From an uncultured Eggerthellaceae bacterium (lineage in GTDB: Bacteria; Actinomycetota; Coriobacteriia; Coriobacteriales; Eggerthellaceae), in assembly GCA_944321455.1 (NCBI GenBank), contig CALULI010000006.1, positions 459,093 through 523,092 of the forward strand: a stretch of DNA of 64,000 bases. Reading direction: 5' to 3'. The first letter of the stretch is position 1. Every line of letters begins with the position of its first letter. This document shows positions 1-8,416 of the stretch, piece after piece. A program made the translations under genes and the position numbers. Under the pieces are notes generated by a model. The model had not been told where the DNA came from. It worked only from the letters and a program-made list of their open reading frames with translations, and made no database searches.

Positions 1-139
1 TGAAGAAGAGGCGTAAGCGACACGCTTAAGAGATAAGCGTACATAGCGTACACAAGGGCGAAGCGTTTGGCTGGGAATTAAGAGCCCAGCGTACGCTCAA
101 AGCCGCACCATAGCGAGCAAACCATTATGCTCTCTCACA
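1..139. other. Unassigned sequence at window edge
   Basis: No gene can be assigned. Bases 2-16 read Glu-Glu-Glu-Ala-stop in one frame and could be the end of an upstream + strand gene. The rest is rich in short GCGTA/AAGCG motifs and has a weak hairpin near 79-101. The strong terminator just downstream implies that some + strand transcript ends here. Confidence 0.25.
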
Positions 140-173
140 AAGAACAAGCGCGGATTCGCGCTTGTTCTTTTTT
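140..173 (+). terminator. Rho-independent terminator
   Basis: A 13-bp perfect stem (AAGAACAAGCGCG, 140-152, pairing with 157-169) closes on a GATT loop and runs into a T tract. It would end + strand transcripts entering from the left. Flanking A residues could also let it serve the minus-strand gene that ends at 188. Confidence 0.85.
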
Positions 174-187
174 GTGTGCTGGTTGTT

Positions 188-1612
188 TTATGGGCGTGTT
201 ATTGAAGGGGGCGTGCCATCAACAGCTGAAAGCAATGAGTGGGCATGAGAGTCTGTGCTGCGTTTTGTTACCTGATTAGCTATACAAAACGTCATATAAA
301 GCGGCAGATAGTAAATAGGTTTGCTGCCTTTTTGCGTAGCTGAGATATTCGCTTCGGAAAGTACCAACGCTTCTTGAATATCGAACGATTCTTCCCTTAA
401 AAGATTAGTAAGGGCAACATGACGCTTGTAATCCTTACCTGATTTAACTTCAAGTGGCACTACCGCGCCTTCGTCGGTTTCCACTATAAAATCAACTTCG
501 CCTCTTCGATTGTTGTGATAGTAGCGAAGCGGGACGTTTTTACAGGCAAGTTCTTGAGCAACAGCGTTTTCGTAGATGGCACCAAAATTAACTGAGCGAG
601 AACCCTCTAATAAGTTCAACGAAACTCCAACAGGATATTGTGCCAAGAGCAAGCCCGTATCAGAAGAATAGAGCTTAAACTTTCGCCTGTCTTCTGTTCT
701 TTGGAGAGGAAAGACGGGCTCGTTTACGCAGTTGCACTTATACGCAACGCCAGCGCCCACTAACCAAGCAAAATCATTTGCATAGCGATCAAATACCGCC
801 TTTTGTTTAAGGGCTTTTAGTTGAAAGCGCTTATTTTCCTTGGCCAGTTCGGCAGGAAGAGCATCAAAAATGCTTCGGATTTGAAGACTTCTTTCTTCAG
901 AATACTTGGAAGCATCAAAACGATACTGTTCGACAATAGATTCCTGAAGGGCTCGAACAGCTCCAAGATCGTATTTGGTATCAAGGTATTTTTGAACCAC
1001 TTCGGGCATACCTCCAACAATTTGATACAGCCGATAGAGACGGACAAACTGATCATGAAGGTTGTCAGGGAGCGGCGTTTTGTTACGGTATGCTTCCCGC
1101 ACAACATCAAGAAGATCTTCCGTTACACCTTGCGACCAACAGAATTCTTCAAAATCTAAGGGATACATATGCTCAATTTGAGCATAACCAACAGGAAACG
1201 ACGCAATATGTTTTATTTGCACACCTAAAAGAGAGCCAGAAAGAATAAGGTCAAAGCGCCCATCTTCCACCAAGAATTTAACATGCGTAATAAGTTGGGG
1301 AGCTTCTTGGATTTCATCGAAAAACACAAGCGTGTTTCTAGGCTGAATTTCGTGTCCAACAAGAAGTGAAAGAACAGCAATTATTTCTTGCGCAGACTTG
1401 CACTGTTCTATAAGAGCAGCAGCGTCACTTTGCTCAAAAAAATTGATCTCAACAACATCGTGATAGCGATCTTGGGCAAAGCAGCGAATCAAATAGGTTT
1501 TGCCCGTTTGTCGTGCGCCATCAATAATGAGTGCTTTGTGCGTAGTATCGCGGTTGAACAGTTGGTTGTTATGCCATGATTCCAATGTTTGAGTCATTTT
1601 TCTTTTGAGCAT
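188..1612 (-). CDS. AAA+ ATPase with C-terminal DUF4143 domain
   Basis: Predicted cytoplasmic ATPase of the AAA_14/DUF4143 type, about 474 aa, the usual length. The Walker A motif GARQTGKT is at residues 32-39 and Walker B (VFFDEIQ) near 100. The C-terminal half carries the DUF4143 region with a PD-(D/E)xK-like signature (EVDFIVE then PLEVKSGK), so a nuclease-like fold is plausible. The ATG at 1612 is chosen because AAGGA lies about eight bases before it; a second ATG five codons in is possible. The biological role of the family is poorly known; stress, mobile-element or DNA-related roles have been proposed. The promoter region holds three 18-bp repeats in exact 32-bp phase, suggesting dedicated regulation. 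Confidence 0.85.
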   Translation of the reverse strand: MLKRKMTQTLESWHNNQLFNRDTTHKALIIDGARQTGKTYLIRCFAQDRYHDVVEINFFEQSDAAALIEQCKSAQEIIAVLSLLVGHEIQPRNTLVFFDEIQEAPQLITHVKFLVEDGRFDLILSGSLLGVQIKHIASFPVGYAQIEHMYPLDFEEFCWSQGVTEDLLDVVREAYRNKTPLPDNLHDQFVRLYRLYQIVGGMPEVVQKYLDTKYDLGAVRALQESIVEQYRFDASKYSEERSLQIRSIFDALPAELAKENKRFQLKALKQKAVFDRYANDFAWLVGAGVAYKCNCVNEPVFPLQRTEDRRKFKLYSSDTGLLLAQYPVGVSLNLLEGSRSVNFGAIYENAVAQELACKNVPLRYYHNNRRGEVDFIVETDEGAVVPLEVKSGKDYKRHVALTNLLREESFDIQEALVLSEANISATQKGSKPIYYLPLYMTFCIANQVTKRSTDSHAHSLLSAVDGTPPSITRP

Positions 1613-1670
1613 GCTTCGTCCTTGCTCGTGATAAGACTGTCTTACAGTGATGGGGAGGGGTACCTTATAA

Positions 1671-1752
1671 TGTGTCTAACACAGAAAATATTTTAGCAAA
1701 TATGTGTCTAAAACAGAAAAAATAAAGCTGAAAATGTGTCTAACACAGAAAA
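1671..1752. repeat. Three 18-bp iterons at exact 32-bp spacing
   Basis: TGTGTCTAACACAGAAAA occurs at 1671-1688 and 1735-1752, and with one change (AAACAG for ACACAG) at 1703-1720. Starts are exactly 32 bp apart, about three helical turns, so all copies face the same side of the DNA. Each copy has a TGTGT/ACACA dyad. The array lies 59-141 bp upstream of the DUF4143 ATPase start, and the nearest copy adjoins a TATAAG-like -10 on the minus strand. An operator array for that gene is the simplest reading. Confidence 0.8.
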
Positions 1753-1853
1753 ATGAGGCATAAAGGACAAAAATGCAAGAAACACGATGCTTCGACTTGT
1801 TTTAATTGATGTGGCGCGATTGTCACATTGGGCAATTTTAGAAGATTAAGAAA

Positions 1854-1885
1854 CAAAAAAAGCCACCGAGAAATACTCGGTGGCT
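1854..1885 (-). terminator. Terminator of tRNA-Arg
   Basis: A 10-bp perfect stem (AGCCACCGAG 1861-1870 with 1876-1885) is followed on the minus strand by seven T residues. It lies just 3' of the tRNA-Arg gene. Confidence 0.9.
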
Positions 1886-1896
1886 TGGTATTTAAA

Positions 1897-1973
1897 TGGT
1901 GCGCCGTGAGGGATTCGAACCCCCGACGTACTGATTCGTAGTCAGTCCCTCTATCCAGCTGAGGTAACGGCGC
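1897..1973 (-). tRNA. tRNA-Arg (anticodon ACG)
   Basis: Read on the minus strand, the acceptor stem GCGCCGT pairs with ACGGCGC, followed by discriminator A and an encoded CCA (1897-1899). The D arm, a five-pair anticodon stem with loop CTACGAA, and a T arm with TTCGAAT are all present. The anticodon ACG (inosine at position 34) decodes CGN arginine codons. Confidence 0.96.
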
Positions 1974-1991
1974 ATTTATGCAGCAACAGGT

Positions 1992-2020
1992 ATTCTTGCA
2001 GGAATTAGGCGCGCTGTCAA
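1992..2020 (-). promoter_or_regulatory. Promoter of tRNA-Arg
   Basis: On the minus strand TTGACA (2015-2020) is followed after 17 bp by AAGAAT (1992-1997), about 20 bases before the tRNA. The -35 is consensus and the -10 is weak. Confidence 0.7.
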
Positions 2021-2183
2021 ATACTTTTTGTAAGTTCGCACTAAATTCGCCCAAATTCGCAATTCATTCACATTTAGCATCAGCCATGTCCGGTAACACC
2101 ATCTTTATGAGCGGTTACCTAACCAAAACATTTCGCCTTCGCGCAGATGCTAGAATTAAGATTCACCGCTGAAAGGAAGTATT

Positions 2184-3524
2184 ATGAGCGAAACTAAGCG
2201 AGTCTCTCTTTACGAAGAATTCGTCAAAGTCAATTCAGTCGATGCCTCATTGTATGAGCAGTACCCTATCAAGCGCGGTTTGCGCAACAGTGACGGCTCG
2301 GGCGTTATTGCAGGCATCACCAATATCTCTAACGTTCACGGTTACATGATGAGCGAAGGCGACAAGATCCCTGACGAAGGCTCGCTGACGTTGCGCGGTT
2401 ACGATATTTACGATCTGCTTGGTGGGGACACCACGAAGCGCTTCGGCTACGAAGAAATTGCGTATCTGCTTTTGATGGGCCACTTGCCAAAGCAAGACCA
2501 GCTGGAAACCTTTGTTGCTGCGCTTGATGCTGAGCGCAACTTGCCTGACGGCTTTACGGCAAGCAAGATTATGTCCACCGCATCCCCCGACATTATGAAT
2601 GTGTTGGCACGTTCTATCTTGATGCTGTACGCGGATGACCCTAAGGCTGAAGACCGCTCCTATGAGCATGAAATTTCTACGGCTATTTCGCTTATTTCCC
2701 GCCTGCCACGCATTATGGTTTTGGCACACTATGCAAAACGTGCATCATTCTTTAACGAATCCATGATCATGCACCGTTTCATCCCTGGTCAGTCAACCAG
2801 CGAAACCATTTTGTCCATGCTGCGTCCTGACCGTCAGTTCACGCCTGAAGAAGCACGCATGTTAGACATCATGTTGTGCTTGCATGCAGAACACGGCGGC
2901 GGCAACAACTCCACCTTCACGTGCCGCGTTTTGACCTCTGCCGATACGGATCCTTATTCTGCCTACGCGGGCGCTATTGGATCGCTCAAGGGCAGCAAGC
3001 ACGGTGGTGCAAACCATCAGGTTCTGGCTATGCAGAAAGATATCAAAGAGCACGTCAAGAACTGGGAAAACGAAGACGAAGTGGCAGCCTACATTGCCAA
3101 GATCGTAAACAAGGAAGCCTACGACAAGACGGGTCTTATCTACGGTATGGGTCATGCGGTCTATACTTTGTCTGACCCACGTGCGATAATCTGCAAGCAG
3201 TTTGCTACCAAGCTTGCTGAAGGCACCGAATTTGAAGCAGAGCTTAACTTGCTCAAGACCATTGAGCGCTTGGCCCCCGAAGTTATTCTGCGTGAAAAGG
3301 GCACTAAGAAAGAAATGTGCGCCAACGTGGATATGTATTCAGGCTTTGTTTACACCATGATGGGCATTCCTCAAGATCTGATCACGCCACTGTTTGCCTG
3401 CGCGCGCATGGCAGGCTGGGCGGCTCATCGCTTCGAGGAACTTGTTTCGGGCAAGCGCATTATTCGTCCTGCGTATAAGACAAACGTGAAACCTCAGGAA
3501 TATAAGCCTATCGAAGAGCGCTAA
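2184..3524 (+). CDS. gltA: Citrate synthase
   Basis: Condenses acetyl-CoA and oxaloacetate to citrate, the entry step of the (probably incomplete) citrate cycle and the route to 2-oxoglutarate and glutamate. 446 aa, a normal length for the family. Conserved active-site segments are visible: HAEHGGGNNSTF (around residue 234), GSKHGGANH, GMGHAVY followed by DPRA, and the C-terminal GWAAHRFEE. The ATG at 2184 has a good AAGGAAG site. It stands alone between the divergent tRNA-Arg promoter and the thiamine riboswitch. Methylcitrate synthase is an alternative that sequence alone does not rule out. Confidence 0.93.
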   Translation: MSETKRVSLYEEFVKVNSVDASLYEQYPIKRGLRNSDGSGVIAGITNISNVHGYMMSEGDKIPDEGSLTLRGYDIYDLLGGDTTKRFGYEEIAYLLLMGHLPKQDQLETFVAALDAERNLPDGFTASKIMSTASPDIMNVLARSILMLYADDPKAEDRSYEHEISTAISLISRLPRIMVLAHYAKRASFFNESMIMHRFIPGQSTSETILSMLRPDRQFTPEEARMLDIMLCLHAEHGGGNNSTFTCRVLTSADTDPYSAYAGAIGSLKGSKHGGANHQVLAMQKDIKEHVKNWENEDEVAAYIAKIVNKEAYDKTGLIYGMGHAVYTLSDPRAIICKQFATKLAEGTEFEAELNLLKTIERLAPEVILREKGTKKEMCANVDMYSGFVYTMMGIPQDLITPLFACARMAGWAAHRFEELVSGKRIIRPAYKTNVKPQEYKPIEER

Positions 3525-3547
3525 AGCGTTATCATATAAATATACGT

Positions 3548-3652
3548 GCAGGGGTACTTGCTGGTGCATTCGCACTAACGAACATGCCAGCGGGTTGAGA
3601 GGGCATACCGCCCAACCCTTTGAACCTGTCAGTTAACACTGGTGTAGGGAGC
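3548..3652 (+). promoter_or_regulatory. TPP riboswitch (THI element)
   Basis: The conserved thi-box blocks are in order: GGGGT (3551), GGGTTGAGAGGG (3592-3603), ACCCTTTGAACCTG (3615-3628), and the GGTGTAGGGA segment that closes the fold (3641-3650). It binds thiamine pyrophosphate. It is followed by an intrinsic terminator and then thiM, so it should act by transcription attenuation, switching off the thiM operon when TPP is plentiful. Confidence 0.95.
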
Positions 3653-3667
3653 ATTCTTGCAATTGCA

Positions 3668-3697
3668 GGGCGCTGCCGCACGGTAGCGCCCTTTTTT
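3668..3697 (+). terminator. Riboswitch-controlled attenuator
   Basis: GGGCGCTGCCG pairs with CGGTAGCGCCC across a two-base loop and runs into six T residues. It lies between the TPP aptamer and the thiM start, the expected expression platform. Confidence 0.9.
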
Positions 3698-3721
3698 GTT
3701 TTGCTCCGGGAAGGATCAACT

Positions 3722-4561
3722 ATGATCAGCAAACAAGAACTGCAGCAACAAATTGCCGAAGCGGCCCGCGAAGTGCGTGCGACTAATCCCATGGCGGGGT
3801 CCATCACCAATACGGTGACCATCAACTTTGTGGCCAATGCCCAAATTGCTGTTGGTGGGTCGGCCGCTATGGTTTACTTGCCTGACGAAGGCGAATTTTT
3901 AGCCAACGCAGGCAACGCCACCTATATCAATGTGGGCACGCTCTTGCCGATTTATGAAAAGACGTTGCCACGCACGGCGAAGGCGTTGCATGATGCGGGC
4001 AAGCGTTGGGTGTTAGACCCGGTAGCTATTGGCATTGGGGACATGCGCACGAAGCTGCTGGCTCAGTTTAAAGACTACAAGCCTACTATTATTCGCGGCA
4101 ATGCGTCTGAAATTATTGCGCTCGCAAATTTATGGGGCGTTGCGGGCGATGGCGGCGCATCGCAGGTGCGCGGCGTGGATTCGACGCAAGCCGTTGATGA
4201 AGCACGCACGGCAGCGGTGGCGCTTGCGCGCTATACGCAGGGCGCTGTGGCGGTATCAGGCGAAGTTGATTTGGTAACGGATGGCGAAGCAGTCGCGTAT
4301 TCCAAGGGCGGTTCTCACTTCATGACCAAGATCACAGGGTCAGGATGCAGTTTGGGTGGTGTGTGTGCTGTGTATGCAACAACAGCGCAGACACCCTTTG
4401 CGTGTGCTATGGCGGGCGTGCAGGTGTACAACCTGGCAGGTGCGCGCGCTGAAGCGCAGGTGGATGCGCCAGGAAGTTTCCAGGTGGCGTTCTTGGACCA
4501 GCTGTACAAAGCAACGCCTGAAGATATTGCAGCAAACCCCTTCGACTATGAGGAGGCATAA
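3722..4561 (+). CDS. thiM: Hydroxyethylthiazole kinase
   Basis: Phosphorylates 4-methyl-5-(2-hydroxyethyl)thiazole in thiamine salvage (EC 2.7.1.50). 279 aa from the ATG at 3722, which has GGGAAGGA upstream; longer reading frames would run into the riboswitch. ThiM features visible are TNPMAGSITNTVT, MVYLPDE, WVLDPVAIG, the RGNASEI segment, and the glycine-rich KITGSGCSLGG near the phosphate site. First gene of a three-gene TPP-controlled operon (3-bp gap to the next gene, then a 4-bp overlap with thiE). With thiE it supports salvage of the thiazole moiety; no thiD is in the window. Confidence 0.95.
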   Translation: MISKQELQQQIAEAAREVRATNPMAGSITNTVTINFVANAQIAVGGSAAMVYLPDEGEFLANAGNATYINVGTLLPIYEKTLPRTAKALHDAGKRWVLDPVAIGIGDMRTKLLAQFKDYKPTIIRGNASEIIALANLWGVAGDGGASQVRGVDSTQAVDEARTAAVALARYTQGAVAVSGEVDLVTDGEAVAYSKGGSHFMTKITGSGCSLGGVCAVYATTAQTPFACAMAGVQVYNLAGARAEAQVDAPGSFQVAFLDQLYKATPEDIAANPFDYEEA

Positions 4562-4564
4562 ACA

Positions 4565-4888
4565 ATGAACACGCTGGTAGCGGTGGCCATTGCGCCGTTT
4601 GGCGAAGGCGACGAATTGTCTGAATACGTGGCAGACGTTGTGCGGGTGATTCGCCAATCGGGATTGCCTAATCATACGTATTCCATGTTTACCGAAATTG
4701 AAGGCGAATGGGACGACGTCATGAAGGTGGTCAAAGAAGCCACGTTCGTATTGGCGGAAAAAGGAATTCGCACCGAAGTTATTTTGAAAGCCGATGTGCG
4801 TCCAGGGTATACGGATATGATGGATCGCAAGGTGGAAGTGGTCGATGAGCTGTTAGCAGGCGATGCGAAGGAAGGCGATGCACAATGA
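4565..4888 (+). CDS. Thiamine-binding protein (MTH1187/YkoF family)
   Basis: Small cytoplasmic protein, 107 aa, of the MTH1187/YkoF thiamine-binding family, recognised from the N-terminal VAVAIAPFG, the SMFTEIEGEWDDVM segment, and the central amphipathic helix. Members bind thiamine or hydroxymethylpyrimidine and occur in thiamine uptake or salvage loci. Starts three bases after thiM with a GAGGAGG site and overlaps thiE by four bases (ATGA), so all three are probably translationally coupled and under the TPP riboswitch. It may carry substrate or act as a sensor; this is inference. Confidence 0.8.
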   Translation: MNTLVAVAIAPFGEGDELSEYVADVVRVIRQSGLPNHTYSMFTEIEGEWDDVMKVVKEATFVLAEKGIRTEVILKADVRPGYTDMMDRKVEVVDELLAGDAKEGDAQ

Positions 4889-5586
4889 GCATGCGTGACA
4901 ATCTTGATATTTCAGCCTATTTGGTGCTGGGCCCTGAAAACACCTTGGGAAGGCCCGTGGGAGACGTGGTCCGTCAAGCGCTTGAGGCAGGTTTTACCTG
5001 CGTGCAAATTCGCTCGAAGGTTGTGGATGCTCGTGATCTGATTGAGTGCGCTCGTGCGGCAGCGGATGAAATTGCACGCGCTGGCAAGCAGGAGAGCGTG
5101 GCGCTTTTGATTGATGATCGTTTAGATGTGGCGCTTGCGGCACGCGATGCAGGTATCAAAGTCGATGGCATTCATGTTGGACAGAGCGACATTCCTGTAG
5201 AGGTTTGCAGAAAGTATCTGGGCGAAGATGCCGTTGTGGGTCTTTCTGCAAGGGCGCACGAAATGCGTGACTATATTCAGACGGCGGACATGAGTCAGGT
5301 TGATTATCTTGGTGTGGGTCCGCTGCATGAGACTGACACGAAGCCTGATTGTGGCAAGGATATTGATGGCAGCATCATTACGCGCAGTTTGGAAGAGCTG
5401 GCAGATCTGGCAGCAATTAGCCCTAAGCCCATTGTGGTTGGCGGCGGCGTGAAAATACTTGATATCCCTGCACTGGCAAAAACAGGGGTTGACGGGTTCT
5501 TTGTGGTGTCTGCCGTGTGTGGTGCGCAGGATCCGCACAAGGCTGCTAAAGATTTGGTGGACACGTGGGAGAAAGCCCGCAATTAA
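4885..5586 (+). CDS. thiE: Thiamine-phosphate synthase
   Basis: Joins hydroxymethylpyrimidine pyrophosphate to thiazole phosphate to give thiamine phosphate (EC 2.5.1.3). 233 aa, TIM barrel. Visible blocks: CVQIRSK, LLIDDRLDVALA, GIHVGQSDIP, VDYLGVGPLHETDTKPDCG (the phosphate-contacting T-x-T-K), and PIVVGGGVK with GFFVVSAVCGA. The ATG overlaps the preceding gene. Last gene of the riboswitch operon. Confidence 0.94.
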   Translation: MSMRDNLDISAYLVLGPENTLGRPVGDVVRQALEAGFTCVQIRSKVVDARDLIECARAAADEIARAGKQESVALLIDDRLDVALAARDAGIKVDGIHVGQSDIPVEVCRKYLGEDAVVGLSARAHEMRDYIQTADMSQVDYLGVGPLHETDTKPDCGKDIDGSIITRSLEELADLAAISPKPIVVGGGVKILDIPALAKTGVDGFFVVSAVCGAQDPHKAAKDLVDTWEKARN

Positions 5587-5589
5587 ACA

Positions 5590-5618
5590 TTGCGAAAACC
5601 GCGTAACTTGTATATAAT
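5590..5618 (+). promoter_or_regulatory. Promoter of tRNA-Thr
   Basis: TTGCGA (5590-5595), a 17-bp spacer, and a consensus TATAAT (5613-5618). The tRNA begins 40 bases downstream. Confidence 0.8.
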
Positions 5619-5658
5619 TTTCAGGCACTTTGGGTGATATAGTTATTCAAGGTAGCAT

Positions 5659-5734
5659 GCCAACGTGGCTCAGTTGGTAGAGCAACGCACTCGTAATGCG
5701 TAGGTCGCCGGTTCGAGTCCGGCCGTTGGCTCCA
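5659..5734 (+). tRNA. tRNA-Thr (anticodon CGT), element insertion site
   Basis: The acceptor stem GCCAACG pairs with CGTTGGC, followed by T and an encoded CCA. The anticodon loop CTCGTAA gives anticodon CGT for ACG threonine codons. The gene is complete, but its 3' 45 bases are element-borne: 49 bp from 5690 recur exactly at 22231-22279, so a mobile element has integrated here and rebuilt the tRNA end. Confidence 0.96.
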
Positions 5735-5738
5735 CGAA
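5690..5738. repeat. attL, 49-bp direct repeat
   Basis: Identical to 22231-22279. It covers the anticodon-loop-to-CCA part of tRNA-Thr plus CGAA. Identity breaks at 5689/22230 and 5739/22280. Confidence 0.95.
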
Positions 5739-5743
5739 TTCGC

Positions 5744-5773
5744 AGGTCAGTCGCTTGTCGGCTGGCCTTTTTT
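5744..5773 (+). terminator. Element-borne terminator after tRNA-Thr
   Basis: AGGTCAG pairs with CTGGCCT (one G-T pair), followed by six T residues. It replaces the original tRNA terminator, which now lies beyond attR at 22285. Confidence 0.7.
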
Positions 5774-5777
5774 GCGT

Positions 5778-5819
5778 TTTGGGACAGCTGATTTCTCAGC
5801 TGGGACAGATTTGGGACAA
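5778..5819. repeat. Left-end GGGACA repeats, probable integrase arm sites
   Basis: GGGACAG at 5781 and 5802 and GGGACAA at 5813, each preceded by a T/TG run, lie between attL and the integrase. The same motif occurs three times next to the right end (22085, 22098, 22109). Occurrence only at the two element ends suggests arm-type binding sites for the integrase or its accessory protein. Confidence 0.6.
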
Positions 5820-5851
5820 TACATTTCATCGCGCTTTCATAGAATCAAAGA

Positions 5852-7048
5852 CTAGGCGGCTGGGTAGTGGAACAAATCGCCTATACGATTTGCGGCTTCT
5901 TGATCCTTTCCAGGTAACACATGACCATAAATATCTTGTGTAGTGGAAGGTTTTGCGTGGCCTAACCGATGCGCAACCGTTAAGACGTCAATACCGTTTT
6001 GGAGCAGTATCGATGCATGGGTGTGTCGCAAATCATGAAGCCTTACGTCAAAATTATGTTGTTGCTTGAAGGCTTCAAAATCCTTAGTGAAGTGATCAGG
6101 TATATACCAACTTCCTAAGTTGTCACACAGAACCGGAGTCAAAGGGGTTTGATCGGTATCAAAATACCTTAGCAGGTAATATTGATCCTCTTTGTATCGC
6201 TTTAACTGCTTCACTAGAGAATCGTCAATAGAGATATGTCTATCAGAGGATTCCGTTTTAGGATCTTTTAGCGATAAGCGTTTACCTGATCTGCCATCTT
6301 CTTGTGCAGCTTCAATAAGACTATGTGCAACATGGATTTCTTTACTGTCGAGATCGACATCTTTCCATCGTAGACCACAAATCTCACCACGACGCATTCC
6401 GGTGCTTAAAGCTAGTGTGGTAGCCATAGCGAACCGTTTGTTTGGGTGGCCTCGCAAAAGAAGCAGCATGCGGTTGGTCTCTTCAAGAGAGAGACTTTCT
6501 GTTTTAGGCTTCTTGACAGAAGGGCCATCAACCAAGTCGCAGGGATTGTGCGGGATTAGAGCCAGACGTACTGCACGTTTTAAAGCGGCTTTCAAAATAC
6601 TGTGAGCCTTTCTTACGCTTGCTCCAGAAATAGGCCTACCGTTGGCTCCTCCTTCGCGACGTAAATATGAATAGTGCTCTTCAATCAAATGGGGCTGAAG
6701 GTCGCATAGCTTTGTTTTTCCAAACTCGCCATCAAAGCGAGTGCGAATTACATCGCGGTACCCACGGATCGTGGAAGGAGAAAGTTCCTTTTCATCCCTG
6801 CAATACAATAAATAGTTTTGCAAGTATTCATTGAGCGTCATGTCGCTTCTGAATGCTTTGTCGCTATCTGCTAAAAGCTCTAATCTCCAAGCATCGAGTG
6901 CCTTGTTCGCTTCTGACTTAGTGCGACAGCGAACAGTTTTATCTAAGCGTTTCTTGTTTCCATTGCTATATGTAATGGAAACACGCAATCGATAGGTATT
7001 CTTGCCACGTTTTTCCACAGTGCCTTGTCCTAGATCCATTGTTTTCAC
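5852..7048 (-). CDS. int: Tyrosine recombinase (element integrase)
   Basis: Catalyses integration and excision at tRNA-Thr. 398 aa, typical for Tn916/phage-type integrases: an N-terminal AP2-like arm-binding region, a SAM-like core-binding domain (about 65-165), and a catalytic domain. Catalytic residues are visible as the Arg of TGMRRGEICGL, the HDLRH box, the late His of RLGHAKP, and the nucleophile Tyr of DIYGHVLPG. The ATG at 7048 has an excellent GAAAGGAGGTG site. It reads toward attL, the usual arrangement. Confidence 0.95.
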   Translation of the reverse strand: MKTMDLGQGTVEKRGKNTYRLRVSITYSNGNKKRLDKTVRCRTKSEANKALDAWRLELLADSDKAFRSDMTLNEYLQNYLLYCRDEKELSPSTIRGYRDVIRTRFDGEFGKTKLCDLQPHLIEEHYSYLRREGGANGRPISGASVRKAHSILKAALKRAVRLALIPHNPCDLVDGPSVKKPKTESLSLEETNRMLLLLRGHPNKRFAMATTLALSTGMRRGEICGLRWKDVDLDSKEIHVAHSLIEAAQEDGRSGKRLSLKDPKTESSDRHISIDDSLVKQLKRYKEDQYYLLRYFDTDQTPLTPVLCDNLGSWYIPDHFTKDFEAFKQQHNFDVRLHDLRHTHASILLQNGIDVLTVAHRLGHAKPSTTQDIYGHVLPGKDQEAANRIGDLFHYPAA

Positions 7049-7103
7049 CTCCTTTCAAAATACGTAGTTGCTCGTTGTATGGTTAACCCTAAAAGGGGTG
7101 AAC

Positions 7104-8231
7104 CTATGATTGGCTATTGGCGTCCATCACGCGACAGGATTGCTTACAATACTCTGCCTGACGGAAGCGTTTAGATGGGTCATACTCTTTATGGAATTTG
7201 AATACTCGTCCGCAACCCTTATACTTGCAACGATGCCAATCATGCTTAGAAGCACGTACGGCGTCAAAATTTTCTAGAACCGCTTCTAATAGTGATCCTT
7301 CGGTGATTGGTTCGAATTTACTATTTGTGAAATGATTAGCCCATGGGGCGTTTAGAGATAGGGGTATACCATCATTTTGCAAAGAAAGTGCGGTTTTCGC
7401 TTTACGGATAAAAGCACTAAGGGCTGTGTATAGCTCATCAAACTGCATATTGAGATAGACCCGATGATGTTTAGCAAGAGATTCGTCGCTAAGCTCGCTG
7501 GATTGACTTTCGACAACTACCTCTGACGAAGTCATAGGGATATCATCGAAAACCATACTATAGAACATATCTTGGGTAAGATTTTGAGGAAGACTATGCT
7601 GAAGCGCTGGGGACCTGAACAGGTATTCAACCATTTCGTCGTCTTTAAGACCCGCTTCATATGCAGCTATTAATGATGTTGATGTTTGTAACTGACGAAT
7701 TGTGTACGCTAACTCACTAATACTAACGATCGCCCCATATTTTGGATTCTTTCGAAAAGTGTCGTTTGCATAAATGGTGGGAGCAAAATAATAACTATTT
7801 GCTTTACCTGTCGAACGATAATCAGCTATAGATTTGTTTCCGCCAAGAGGGTTTTCGAAGTTTGCAATGTTCATATCTATGACGACCCGTGGATCGTCTT
7901 TGCCAGTAGCGTCTGGAATAAAATGAGCAAGGTCTTCTTCCCAAGTAGTCTCATTCTTTTTCTTGTCTCGAGAGCGGAGTGCCAGCACCTTAGATGGGTA
8001 AAGTGGAGAGAACATAAAGCCAAACTGTTCACTAAATGCCTTAATGCTGTATGAATTGCTGGTATCTACTTTTTGGAGCTCTTGATTGAAAAACTCCAAC
8101 GAAATGGTGTTAATAGACCGATAGCCGGAGTCTGTGAGCTCGGCTAGTACGGGATACGTGTGGCCTGCGTCGGACATTGTAAGAAGTTCTAAATTGTTGG
8201 CGACAGACCATGCGGCGTATTGGTTAATCAT
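7104..8231 (-). CDS. Uncharacterised protein with C-terminal zinc finger
   Basis: 375 aa, no signal peptide or membrane segment seen. The C-terminus (about residues 330-372) has C-x4-C, a basic segment and then YC-x3-C followed by RVM, a zinc-finger pattern of the CGNR type found at the ends of several actinobacterial regulators. The remainder has no recognised motif. It lies 55 bp upstream of the integrase in the same direction, so co-expression is possible. A role in element regulation is a guess; it could equally be cargo. Confidence 0.55.
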   Translation of the reverse strand: MINQYAAWSVANNLELLTMSDAGHTYPVLAELTDSGYRSINTISLEFFNQELQKVDTSNSYSIKAFSEQFGFMFSPLYPSKVLALRSRDKKKNETTWEEDLAHFIPDATGKDDPRVVIDMNIANFENPLGGNKSIADYRSTGKANSYYFAPTIYANDTFRKNPKYGAIVSISELAYTIRQLQTSTSLIAAYEAGLKDDEMVEYLFRSPALQHSLPQNLTQDMFYSMVFDDIPMTSSEVVVESQSSELSDESLAKHHRVYLNMQFDELYTALSAFIRKAKTALSLQNDGIPLSLNAPWANHFTNSKFEPITEGSLLEAVLENFDAVRASKHDWHRCKYKGCGRVFKFHKEYDPSKRFRQAEYCKQSCRVMDANSQS

Positions 8232-8416
8232 ATTAATATCCTCTAGTAATATAAATCCGTATTAAGCAAATACTGTTTAAAGCAATTATATCGTAAAAAT
8301 ATGAAATATGAGTAAAGAACTTACGTCTTAAATAGACTTGACAGTAAAAAGCTTGAATGATATTTTGCTCTTAGATTACTTTTTATCGATGCTTAAACGT
8401 AACCTAGGAGTAATTA

